A DNA stretch of 64,000 bases, from contig JAUNJY010000006.1 in assembly GCA_030535455.1 (NCBI GenBank), positions 1 to 64,000 of the forward strand, given 5' to 3'. The translations under genes and the position numbers were made by a program. Shown here one piece after another: positions 55,775 through 63,254 of the stretch (position 1 is the first letter of the stretch; every line of letters begins with the position of its first letter). This DNA is from a bacterium (GTDB taxonomy: Bacteria; Bacillota; Clostridia; Lachnospirales; Lachnospiraceae). The notes below the pieces were generated by a model, which worked only from the letters and a program-made list of their open reading frames with translations, ran no database searches and was not told the DNA's origin.

Positions 55775-56719
55775 CTACTCCTTTCCAAATAAGGTCTTTA
55801 CCCAAGTAATTGCCAATTCAAACCATGGTTCACAGTTTTTGTTGACTTCCCAAGGGTTCACCTCTGTAACCTCGTTTGCAAGGGCAAGTCCATGACCACC
55901 TTCTCCAAACATGTGAATTTCAAACGGTACTTGGTTTTCATATAATGCATTGGCAAACTTCAGTGAATTTGCTGGCAGGATAAGTCCATCTTTTGTAGTA
56001 TGCCAGATAAAAGTTGGTGGCGTATCTTTGGATACATGATTTTGCAGAGAATAAAACTCTTCCTGTTCTTTTGTATAATCCGTGCCTCCAAATATATATG
56101 CATTCATATGGTTTTCAAAATCAACATAAGTCCTTCCACCTTCTCGTACAAAGACTTTTTCTGGATCTGCATTTTTATGTATTTTAAAATCAATCTGATC
56201 ATATTCTGGATATCCCTCGATGCCAATATCCATTTTCTTAACACTGCTGAATAAATCAATTACCGGATAACAGATGATTAATCCATTTGGCTTAATACTC
56301 TCACGGTTGTTATCATACTCCAAAAGCAGGTCTTTGTTATTCCAGAACACTCCAAGACTGGCTGCCAAATGGGCTCCTGCTGAAAAACCGGTCAATACGA
56401 CTTTGTCCGGATCAATGTTCCACTCTTCACTACGTTCCCTAATTGTATACACTGTCTTTGCCAGCTCATTAAGAGGTGCTGGCATTGCTCCATACTCGCC
56501 GCAAGAATAACGAAGTACAAACGCATGGTATCCTTTGGCTGCATAGGATAATGCAATTGGCTCTGCTTCTCTGTCCGAAGTAAAGGAATATCCGCCACCT
56601 GGGCAGACAACGATTGCTGGGCGTTTTTTCTTATCTCCCATTTCTACTGAGTTTTCCTGAATGTAGGTATCAAAATACACTCTCTTATCATCTGATAAAT
56701 ATATTCTCTGACAAATCAT
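55775..56719 (-). CDS. Alpha/beta-hydrolase, carbohydrate acetyl esterase-like
   Basis: The start at 56719 (MICQRIYLS) has GGAGGG 7 bases upstream. The 314 residues have the oxyanion loop VVCPGGGYSF (about 37), the nucleophile in TGFSAGAHLAAS (about 119) and the closing His in GEGGHGLAL. This is the BD-FAE/acetyl esterase class. It has no signal peptide. It is the first gene of the two-esterase unit, so the pair probably deacetylates imported oligosaccharides. Confidence 0.85.
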   Translation of the reverse strand: MICQRIYLSDDKRVYFDTYIQENSVEMGDKKKRPAIVVCPGGGYSFTSDREAEPIALSYAAKGYHAFVLRYSCGEYGAMPAPLNELAKTVYTIRERSEEWNIDPDKVVLTGFSAGAHLAASLGVFWNNKDLLLEYDNNRESIKPNGLIICYPVIDLFSSVKKMDIGIEGYPEYDQIDFKIHKNADPEKVFVREGGRTYVDFENHMNAYIFGGTDYTKEQEEFYSLQNHVSKDTPPTFIWHTTKDGLILPANSLKFANALYENQVPFEIHMFGEGGHGLALANEVTEVNPWEVNKNCEPWFELAITWVKTLFGKE

Positions 56720-56796
56720 AACTTTCCCTCCAATAAACACTATTTTTTCATACTATAGTCCTTGTCAGAGCAAAATTAAATAGATTATATAACACA

Positions 56797-56832
56797 AAAG
56801 ATGTCTAAATTCCTACAACTTAGACATCTTTC
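56797..56832 (-). terminator. Terminator of the RNase H gene
   Basis: AAAGATGTCTAA pairs with TTAGACATCTTT over an 11-base loop. A short T-run follows on the minus strand. Confidence 0.65.
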
Positions 56833-56851
56833 ATTTACTTACTATTTTATT

Positions 56852-57457
56852 TTATATAATGCCCAGTGCTTTTTTTGCTAGCTGGTCAACACGTTCATTT
56901 AACTCAACGCCAGTGTGGGCTGCAACTTTGTGGAAGTTTACACGAAGCTTGTCCTTAATGCCATTGTAGTAATCACGATATGCTTGTGTCCCAGGCTTTT
57001 TCGCCTGCCATACGCCTGTACACCATTTTTCAATGCCTTCGTAATCATAGTATAGGTCTAATTCCTTAATGCCTCGTTCCACGCACTCACGCATCATAAT
57101 TTCCGCACCGAGGATTTCACCTGCCACATTTCTCATATCAGCAAGGCTTTTGTCAGTTCCTTTTTCACTATATTCAAACTCTTCATTATTATGGCATAAC
57201 ACCGCACCATAACTAAATTCCTTTGTATGAACATTATAGCTTCCGTCCACGTAAGCAAATGCCTTTTCATGATCTTCATAAGCAACTGTAGGCTCTTTTC
57301 TCTGTCCACCCATTACATATTCCATAGCTTCTGCTTCTGTCTTAAAACTCTTATATTCCGCACCGCTAAAACCTGTAATCTTGCTCTTACAAACATCCCA
57401 GGAATGGAAAATCCCTGTTTCTCTTCCTTTACGGACTGCATAAAATTTACCTGCCAC
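56852..57457 (-). CDS. rnhA: Ribonuclease H with N-terminal viroplasmin-like domain
   Basis: A GTG at 57457 is preferred because AGGAG lies 10 bases upstream and the next residues (KFYAVRKGRETGIF) begin the domain exactly as in relatives. An ATG at 57511 would add 18 unusual residues. Residues 1-50 are the small viroplasmin/RNase H N-terminal fold that binds RNA-DNA hybrids. The RNase H core has Asp in AYVDGSYN (about 88), Glu in NVAGEILGAE, Asp in LYYDYEGIEKW and the last Asp in VDQLAKKAL. It removes RNA from hybrids. Confidence 0.87.
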   Translation of the reverse strand: MAGKFYAVRKGRETGIFHSWDVCKSKITGFSGAEYKSFKTEAEAMEYVMGGQRKEPTVAYEDHEKAFAYVDGSYNVHTKEFSYGAVLCHNNEEFEYSEKGTDKSLADMRNVAGEILGAEIMMRECVERGIKELDLYYDYEGIEKWCTGVWQAKKPGTQAYRDYYNGIKDKLRVNFHKVAAHTGVELNERVDQLAKKALGII

Positions 57458-57568
57458 TTTTCGTTCACTCCTATCTCGTATTGCTCTAATACTACCATAT
57501 TTTATTTCCATAAAACAAGGTATATATTAGTGCGAAACGGAATAGGGTGTACAAGAGGTGAGAAAAAA

Positions 57569-58036
57569 ATGAATAAACTCAAAATCAAGGAATTCATCAT
57601 AGCCGTCCTTATCCCTCTTGCCGTTGGCGGGATAGCCGGATTTCTAACAAGAAACAGCATGGAAGACTACCAGAAATTAAACCAGCCAGTCATTGCACCT
57701 CCAGGCATTGTATTTCCAATCGTCTGGACCATACTTTTTATCCTGATGGGAATTGCCTCTTACTTTGTGTATATTTCCACCTGTAAATATGGTAAAACCG
57801 GACTTAAGGTATACGCAATTCAGCTGGTAATCAACTTCTTTTTTAACATCCTGTTCTTTACCTTCCAGTTGTTCTTTATCTCCTTTTTATGGACCGTATT
57901 GCTGCTCTTCGTAAACCTTGTCATGTTCCAGCTCTTTTACAAATGCAATAAGACTGCCGGATATCTGCTTATACCCTATATTGCCTGGAATTCATTTGCT
58001 GTTTTATTAAGTTTTCTTGTATATACATTAAACTAA
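57569..58036 (+). CDS. TspO/MBR-family membrane protein
   Basis: The ATG at 57569 follows GAGGTG. The 155 residues have five membrane spans, and the family marker QPVIAPPGIVFPIVWTILFILMG is at about 38-60. Tryptophans and aromatic residues common to TspO are partly kept. TspO proteins bind porphyrins and cholesterol-like ligands. The role in anaerobes is unknown. The stop TAA overlaps the stop of the convergent small gene by two bases. Confidence 0.88.
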   Translation: MNKLKIKEFIIAVLIPLAVGGIAGFLTRNSMEDYQKLNQPVIAPPGIVFPIVWTILFILMGIASYFVYISTCKYGKTGLKVYAIQLVINFFFNILFFTFQLFFISFLWTVLLLFVNLVMFQLFYKCNKTAGYLLIPYIAWNSFAVLLSFLVYTLN

Positions 58037-58259
58037 TCTGTTATTTTTCTTTGCTGCGTTTCCTTCTTTGTTTCAGAGGCATTAGAAACAGCTTCCTGTT
58101 CTGTTTCCAGTGCTTCTGATTTTTCCGGGCCAAACGTCTGGTTTGTCTTATCAAATTCTTCTAATTTCCCCTTCTTCAGTTCTATTCCATTATGATTTAA
58201 TGCCCAGGTACTATCTTCAAAGACTTTTCATACAAAACCACTTTCTCCATTACAAGCAT
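58033..58259 (-). pseudogene. Small gene broken by a single-base frameshift
   Basis: From ATG at 58259 or 58250 the frame reads MLVMEKVVLYEKS and stops at GH soon after. A second frame, starting inside it at about 58226, continues VFEDSTWALNHNGIELKKGKL and on to EEFDKTNQTFGPEK, ending at 58033. One extra base near 58227 would join them as MEKVVLYEK-VFEDSTWALNHNG. The joined product would be about 70 residues with a Lys/Glu/Gln-rich tail. It lies 21 bases after the CPBP gene. A sequencing error or real decay are both possible. The family is not recognised. Confidence 0.6.
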
Positions 58260-58280
58260 ACAGACTCTCGAAAGTAGCGA

Positions 58281-59093
58281 TTACTGATCTTGCTGATATT
58301 CAGTTACATAACTTCTTGTTATAAAGAAGGCCGTTATTGCCAGAGGCAGATAAAATACAATTAAATACTCTACATTTGCAATGGAAATATCCACTTTGCT
58401 AATATTTGTCGTTGGTGTCACCAACTCCCAGAATTCTGCAGCAAAATCAAATAGTCCATGAAGAAGTATTACAAGCCACATATTACCTGACTTTAAATAT
58501 ACAGACGCCATGAACAACCCAATAAATGTTGCGTAAAATACCTGTGCAATGGTTGGATTTAAATAATTGCTGCCATTAAAGTAATTTACAAAATGGGCAA
58601 GGCCAAATAACAGGCTAGAAAGACCCACTGCAGCATATGAACCATATTTGCGGCATTTCCACTGCTCATTCATAATATTTAACACGGTCCCTCTAAGAAG
58701 CACCTCTTCAAACAGGCCGACTGACATATTTGCAAAGAAACATAAGATATAATTCCATGCAGTAATCTTACTAAAATCAATAACCGCATCTACCTTGGAA
58801 CCACTTACAAAGTTTTCAACTATGTAAATCACCATCACAATACTAAGAAGCAGCCCCTGTCCCATGCCCTTTAGACAAAATCCCAATCTAAGCCTAGGGT
58901 AAAAAATCCTCATACAGACAATAAGCAACACAGACACGCCTACCCTTGGCACCATTTCCTTTATATACTGGGCGTTGGTGGAATGCACAGGAAACTGCTT
59001 CCCTATAAAACTGCATAAAAATAAACCTATAGCAATAGCAAGTATCGAAACTTCTAAAATCACAATAACCCTAAGAGGTCTTTTCTCTTCCAT
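58281..59093 (-). CDS. CPBP-family intramembrane metalloprotease
   Basis: The ATG at 59093 has GGAGG 5 bases upstream. The 270 residues have about seven to eight spans. Motif 1 is VGLFEEVLLRGTV (about 132), motif 2 is LLFGLAHFVNYF (about 165) and motif 3 is ILLHGLFDFAAEF (about 213). These hold the Glu-Glu and His zinc residues of the CAAX/Abi protease family. Functions range from bacteriocin immunity to regulated proteolysis. No bacteriocin precursor is recognised nearby. Confidence 0.87.
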   Translation of the reverse strand: MEEKRPLRVIVILEVSILAIAIGLFLCSFIGKQFPVHSTNAQYIKEMVPRVGVSVLLIVCMRIFYPRLRLGFCLKGMGQGLLLSIVMVIYIVENFVSGSKVDAVIDFSKITAWNYILCFFANMSVGLFEEVLLRGTVLNIMNEQWKCRKYGSYAAVGLSSLLFGLAHFVNYFNGSNYLNPTIAQVFYATFIGLFMASVYLKSGNMWLVILLHGLFDFAAEFWELVTPTTNISKVDISIANVEYLIVFYLPLAITAFFITRSYVTEYQQDQ

Positions 59094-59175
59094 GTCTTCC
59101 TCCAAGCAATCAAATGTCTTACTATGCTATAGTATATACTATAGGTTTACAATAGAGAATACGAACCGCATTTTA

Positions 59176-59316
59176 TTATCGTAACTTTGTAAAAGAACAG
59201 TTCTCCTTTTGCCTCCTTTGCCTTCTGAAAGTTCGATGAAGCAGTCTATTCTTTATTCCTAATAAGACTACAGTCAAAAGTATAAGCACTATGGCATATA
59301 ACAGTGCAACAATCAT
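59176..59316 (-). CDS. Small single-span membrane peptide
   Basis: The 46 residues have a strong GGGAGG site 8 bases before the ATG. Residues 2-20 (IVALLYAIVLILLTVVLLG) form one membrane span. The tail is very basic (RTFRRQRRQK). It is on the same strand as the CPBP gene, 82 bases upstream. Its function is unknown. Small peptides of this form can be toxins, exporter accessory peptides or chance. Confidence 0.6.
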   Translation of the reverse strand: MIVALLYAIVLILLTVVLLGIKNRLLHRTFRRQRRQKENCSFTKLR

Positions 59317-59529
59317 AATAATTCCTCCCTGTTATATACTATGTAAAAAATCTTTATTTGCTAAATCTTAACTCTATATTATCTGACCGACTACTGCACC
59401 AGCGATGACCGTAAGCCATGATCATTATGCAATAGAAAAAATAGAACGGAGATCTATTGTGAAGCAATATCAATAATCTCTTTACAATATTTAGTAATTT
59501 TTGGTTTTTATTTATTTTCCAAAAAATAG

Positions 59530-59557
59530 TTGACAAATTACTTTAGTTTTGTATAAT
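59530..59557 (+). promoter_or_regulatory. Consensus promoter of the amt-glnB leader
   Basis: TTGACA (59530-59535), 16 bases and TATAAT (59552-59557). It lies about 345 bases before the amt start, leaving a long leader. Confidence 0.75.
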
Positions 59558-59578
59558 TAATAACATCTTACATAAGCA

Positions 59579-59616
59579 AAGGCGCTTTATGGATTTTTCC
59601 ATGAAGTGCCTTTTTT
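59579..59616 (+). terminator. First leader hairpin
   Basis: AGGCGCTTTATGGA pairs with TCCATGAAGTGCCT over TTTT and is followed by six T. It lies only about 15 bases after the predicted start point, so it would stop transcription very early. Confidence 0.75.
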
Positions 59617-59667
59617 CGTCTTTGTATCAAACTGCTTACAAAAGCTGACTTTTACAAAGCAACAGAC

Positions 59668-59722
59668 AAGGGTGTCTTATTCAGAGTCAAAAGAATGACT
59701 CTGCTAAGGTGCTCTTTTTTTA
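59668..59722 (+). terminator. Second leader hairpin with hexaloop
   Basis: GGGTGTCTTA pairs with TAAGGTGCTC (several G-T pairs). Above it CAGAGTCA pairs with TGACTCTG around the six-base loop AAAGAA. T7 follows. The loop has A at position 1 and G at position 4, as ANTAR-protein targets do. A separate inverted repeat TTAATTAACAAG/CTTGTTAATTAA follows at 59720-59764. Confidence 0.6.
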
Positions 59723-59762
59723 ATTAACAAGGCACTTCTCTTCTTAAAGCCTCTTGTTAATT

Positions 59763-59880
59763 AAAAAGGCTTTCAACAAATCAGAAAGCCTAGATGCGCA
59801 CTCACATGAGAGAAAGATGGCGCTATTGCGACCGGGTTCGGCGCAGACAAAGTGTGTACTACACACGCTTTGTTCAAAAA
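59763..59880 (-). repeat. Dispersed structured repeat, copy E (inverted, diverged)
   Basis: Read on the minus strand, it has the stem ACAAAGCGTGTGTA/TACACACTTTGT in place of the common palindrome. The core CTGCGCCGAACCCGGTCGC is followed by GAGTGCGCATCTAGGCTTTCTG and GAAAGCCTTTTT. The stem sequence is entirely changed but still pairs. It sits inside the amt-glnB leader and ends about 8 bases before the ribosome binding site. Confidence 0.7.
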
Positions 59881-59901
59881 AATAAATGGAGGTGCTGTGC
59901 A

Positions 59902-61626
59902 ATGAACTTTTCTGCAGCAAACACAATCTGGGTACTTCTTGGTGCCGCTTTAGTATTCTTTATGCAAGCTGGTTTTGCAATGGTCGAGACTGGATTTACC
60001 AGGGCCAAAAATGCCGGTAACATTATTATGAAAAACTTAATGGATTTTAGTATTGGTACTCCTGTATTTTGGATTATCGGTTTTGGACTTATGTTTGGAG
60101 GTGGCAACGGTCTGATTGGTTCTGTAAATGGACTGGCAACTGAAGCCAACTATGGTATAGGAATGTTACCAGACGGGGTACCATTCTATGCCTATCTAAT
60201 CTTTCAGACAGTATTCTGTGCAACTGCCGCAACCATTGTATCTGGTGCAATGGCAGAACGTACAAAATTTATTTCCTATTGTCTTTACAGCTTCTGTATC
60301 AGTTTATTTGTATATCCAATCTCTGGCCACTGGATTTGGTCCTCTAATGGCTGGTTAAATGCAATGGGATTTCATGATTTTGCAGGTTCCACTGCAGTTC
60401 ATATGGTTGGTGGTGTAGCTGCTTTTGTAGGTGCCTTAATCCTAGGACCTCGTATTGGAAAATACGGTAAGAATGGTAAAGTAAATGCAATTCAAGGACA
60501 CAGTCTGACATTAGGCGCACTTGGTGTATTTATCCTTTGGTTCTGCTGGTTCGGTTTCAATGGTGCTTCCACTGTATCCATGGGCGATGATGCCGCAATC
60601 CTTAGCGCTTCTAAAATCTTTGTTACAACAAACTTAGCTGCTGCCGTAGCAACATGTACGGTTATGCTGCTCACTTGGTTCCGTTATAAGAAACCTGACG
60701 TTTCCATGACACTAAATGGTACTCTTGCAGGACTTGTTGCAATCACTGCAGGATGTGATACCGTAAGTCCAATCAGCGCAGCCATCATTGGATTTGCTTC
60801 TGGATTTATTGTAGTATTCGGTATTGAGTTTATTGATAAGAAATTAAAAATTGATGATCCAGTTGGTGCTGTAGGTGTCCATGGATTAAATGGTTTATTT
60901 GGTACGATAGCAGTCGGCTTATTCTCAGATGGTGCTGGTACAGAACTCAAAGGTTTATTTACTGGCGGTGGATTCAAACTATTAGGCATTCAGACACTTG
61001 GTGCTATTGCAGTTATTGCTTGGGTTGCAATTACAATGACAATCGTATTCAAGGTAATAGATAAGACAATCGGTCTTCGTGTTAGCAAAGAAGAAGAAAT
61101 TCTTGGACTTGATAGCACAGAACATAACTTAGCATCTTCTTATGCTGACTTCTTACAAGTTCCAGCTACCTATAATCCAGATGCCAAAGTACCTGCTCCA
61201 ACTTCTAGCAAAGCAACCGTAGATGCCTCTGTACCTGTTCAGGTAGTAAGCGGAAATGAAACAGTTGCAAGCGATGTCAAATTATCAAAAGTAACTATCA
61301 TATGTAAACAAAATAAATTCGACGATTTAAAAGAAGCCCTAAACGATATTGGCGTTATGGGTATCACAGTAACACAAGTACTTGGATGTGGCGTTCAAAA
61401 GGGTGCTGCTAAATATTATCGTGGTGTCCAAGTTGATGTAGTCGTATTGCCAAAAGTGCAAGTTGACGTAGTCGTAAGCAAGGTTCCTGTAAGAGATGTA
61501 ATTGAAACAGCCAAAAAAGCTCTATACACTGGCAATATTGGCGATGGCAAGATCTTCGTTTACAACGTTGAAAATGTAGTAAAGGTAAGAACCGGAGAAG
61601 AAGGATTTGATGCTCTTCAAGGTTAA
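59902..61626 (+). CDS. Ammonium transporter fused to a PII signalling domain
   Basis: The ATG at 59902 follows GGAGGTG. Residues 1-410 are Amt/AmtB with 11 spans, including FFMQAGFAMVETGFTRAKN (about 20-38), DFAGSTAVHMVGG (about 155, first pore His) and VGVHGLNGLFGT (about 325, second pore His). A linker of about 60 residues (Ala/Pro/Ser/Val-rich) leads to a PII domain from about 465. It has KFDDLKEALNDIGVMGITVTQV, GCGVQKGAAKYYRG, LPKVQVDVVV and TGNIGDGKIFVY. The Tyr of the T-loop that is uridylylated in GlnB is Val here. The PII domain probably blocks the channel when nitrogen is plentiful. Confidence 0.95.
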   Translation: MNFSAANTIWVLLGAALVFFMQAGFAMVETGFTRAKNAGNIIMKNLMDFSIGTPVFWIIGFGLMFGGGNGLIGSVNGLATEANYGIGMLPDGVPFYAYLIFQTVFCATAATIVSGAMAERTKFISYCLYSFCISLFVYPISGHWIWSSNGWLNAMGFHDFAGSTAVHMVGGVAAFVGALILGPRIGKYGKNGKVNAIQGHSLTLGALGVFILWFCWFGFNGASTVSMGDDAAILSASKIFVTTNLAAAVATCTVMLLTWFRYKKPDVSMTLNGTLAGLVAITAGCDTVSPISAAIIGFASGFIVVFGIEFIDKKLKIDDPVGAVGVHGLNGLFGTIAVGLFSDGAGTELKGLFTGGGFKLLGIQTLGAIAVIAWVAITMTIVFKVIDKTIGLRVSKEEEILGLDSTEHNLASSYADFLQVPATYNPDAKVPAPTSSKATVDASVPVQVVSGNETVASDVKLSKVTIICKQNKFDDLKEALNDIGVMGITVTQVLGCGVQKGAAKYYRGVQVDVVVLPKVQVDVVVSKVPVRDVIETAKKALYTGNIGDGKIFVYNVENVVKVRTGEEGFDALQG

Positions 61627-61682
61627 CTCACTTACCAATAACCTTAGATATTTAATCACCCAATTAAATATAAATTAATAAC

Positions 61683-61719
61683 AAAAAAGAGGCATCGCTT
61701 AGGCAATGTCTCTTTTTTT
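61683..61719. terminator. Terminator between amt-glnB and vanY-like gene
   Basis: AGAGGCAT pairs with AATGTCTCT, with A-run before and T7 after. It serves both converging genes. Confidence 0.75.
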
Positions 61720-61733
61720 CTTCGACCAATAGA

Positions 61734-62552
61734 CTACTTAGCACTATTTACCAGGTTAATAAACTCCTCATAGGTAAGGTTATTTTTAGTAATAAATTTG
61801 GCTACCTTTTTCCCTACATAGCGGAAATGCCATGGCTCATAAATAATACCTGTAATTTCACTCTTTCCATCTGGATAACGCAGAATAAATCCATATTTAT
61901 AGCAATTCGTTTTCAGCCACTTAAACTCATCCGTTTTTTCCTGCGTCTTATCAAGCTTGCTATTCTCTTTTGATATAATGTCCACGGCCAGCCCGGTAGC
62001 ATGTTCACTATAACCTGCCGGCTGAACAGACAATGCTGTTTTCTTATACGCAGCTTCATAATCCATACCTTGATTTTGATACTTATTTAGATCTTTATCA
62101 AATAAGTTTTTCTGATATTCATTACTTCGATATGCAGAACATACTACAAAAGAAAACCCTTTCTCTTCACCATCTGCAAGCATTTTTTCTAATGGCTTCA
62201 AAATGATAGCTGCTACCTTTTTTTCTTGTTTTATATATGTACTCTTCTTGACATTATAAGTATCTGGAATTGGATGATCCTTATTCACTAAAATAAGCGT
62301 AGACTCCTTCTCTGACTGATACACCTCCTTTGCCTCTTTTGCCTTGCTCTCTTCCTGATCATCAAGGAGGTTACCGGTCAGCGCCTGTTTTTGCCTCTCT
62401 GTCTGTATTTCCTCTATCCCCTGTGCTTTTGCATTCTCATAGCCAATCATCTGATCCATATGAATTACCAACACAGCATTGATTACAGCTAAAATAGCAA
62501 TTATCTCTGCCATTACAATAAATCGTATTTTCTTTCTTTTATCCGTTGCCAT
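61734..62552 (-). CDS. D-alanyl-D-alanine carboxypeptidase, VanY/M15 family
   Basis: The 272 residues have one N-terminal membrane anchor (about 10-30), a charged linker, and the M15B domain outside the cell. Zinc and catalytic motifs are SEHATGLAVDI (about 197) and YEPWHFRYVG (about 247), with CSAYRSNEYQ earlier. It trims the terminal D-Ala of peptidoglycan stems. AAGGAG lies 6 bases upstream. No vancomycin-resistance genes are nearby, so it is likely a housekeeping wall enzyme. Confidence 0.9.
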   Translation of the reverse strand: MATDKRKKIRFIVMAEIIAILAVINAVLVIHMDQMIGYENAKAQGIEEIQTERQKQALTGNLLDDQEESKAKEAKEVYQSEKESTLILVNKDHPIPDTYNVKKSTYIKQEKKVAAIILKPLEKMLADGEEKGFSFVVCSAYRSNEYQKNLFDKDLNKYQNQGMDYEAAYKKTALSVQPAGYSEHATGLAVDIISKENSKLDKTQEKTDEFKWLKTNCYKYGFILRYPDGKSEITGIIYEPWHFRYVGKKVAKFITKNNLTYEEFINLVNSAK

Positions 62553-62664
62553 TTCTACTCCTTCATACTAAATAATTCATTTAAATCTATTATATCACTT
62601 TCGACAGTTTCTTCAAATATAATCCATTTTTTCGGTAACTTCTCCAACAGAAGTTACTCTGTTC

Positions 62665-62710
62665 AAAAAAAGCAGAAAACCATGACTAACTCATAGTTCT
62701 CTGCTTTTTA
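62665..62710 (-). terminator. Terminator of mgsA
   Basis: AAAGCAGAGAACTATGA pairs with TCATGGTTTTCTGCTTT and seven T follow on the minus strand. A separate perfect 9-bp hairpin GTAACTTCT/AGAAGTTAC lies just beyond, at 62635-62657. Confidence 0.75.
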
Positions 62711-63181
62711 TTATAATGAATTTGCTCTATCGCTTATATTTTTGTGGAAATTAATAATTTTATGATCATAGGATTCGTTCATAAGAGAAGAATTTATCAT
62801 AAAATCTGCACTAGATAAGTTATTCGCAATCGGAATATCATAAACCTGTGCAATACGAAGCAGTGCTTTTACATCTGGATCATGTGGCTGTGCAGATAAT
62901 GGATCGGAAAAGAAAACTACAAAATCAATTTTACCTTCCACAATTTTTGCACCAACCTGTTGATCTCCGCCAAGAGGACCGCTATTGTATCCTTTGACAG
63001 GCAAACCTGTTCTGTCTGTAATCATTCTAGCTGTTGTTCCTGTACCGCATAAAAAATGTTTCTGTAAGATGTCTTTATTTTTTTCACACCATTCCATCAT
63101 TTGCTCTTTTTTACCGTCATGGGCAATTAATGCAATGTTTTTTTGTTTTCCAATAGTCATCGTAATAAAATCTCTATCCAT
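62711..63181 (-). CDS. mgsA: Methylglyoxal synthase
   Basis: This enzyme converts dihydroxyacetone phosphate to methylglyoxal and phosphate. The 156 residues include IALIAHDGKK (about 16), the phosphate loop CGTGTTARM (about 45), SGPLGGDQQVG (about 67) and the FFSDPLSAQPHDPDVKAL region with the catalytic Asp and His. The length is normal. It is a single gene. Confidence 0.95.
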   Translation of the reverse strand: MDRDFITMTIGKQKNIALIAHDGKKEQMMEWCEKNKDILQKHFLCGTGTTARMITDRTGLPVKGYNSGPLGGDQQVGAKIVEGKIDFVVFFSDPLSAQPHDPDVKALLRIAQVYDIPIANNLSSADFMINSSLMNESYDHKIINFHKNISDRANSL

Positions 63182-63254
63182 CTTAATCCACCTGCCTATT
63201 ATTTATTTGTTTCCATTACCATTATATCTAAAAATTCTAAATAAAACAACAAAA

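Noticed and set aside
61734-62552. Vancomycin-resistance cluster
   Set aside because: Only a single VanY-like gene is present; no vanHAX or vanRS genes beside it.
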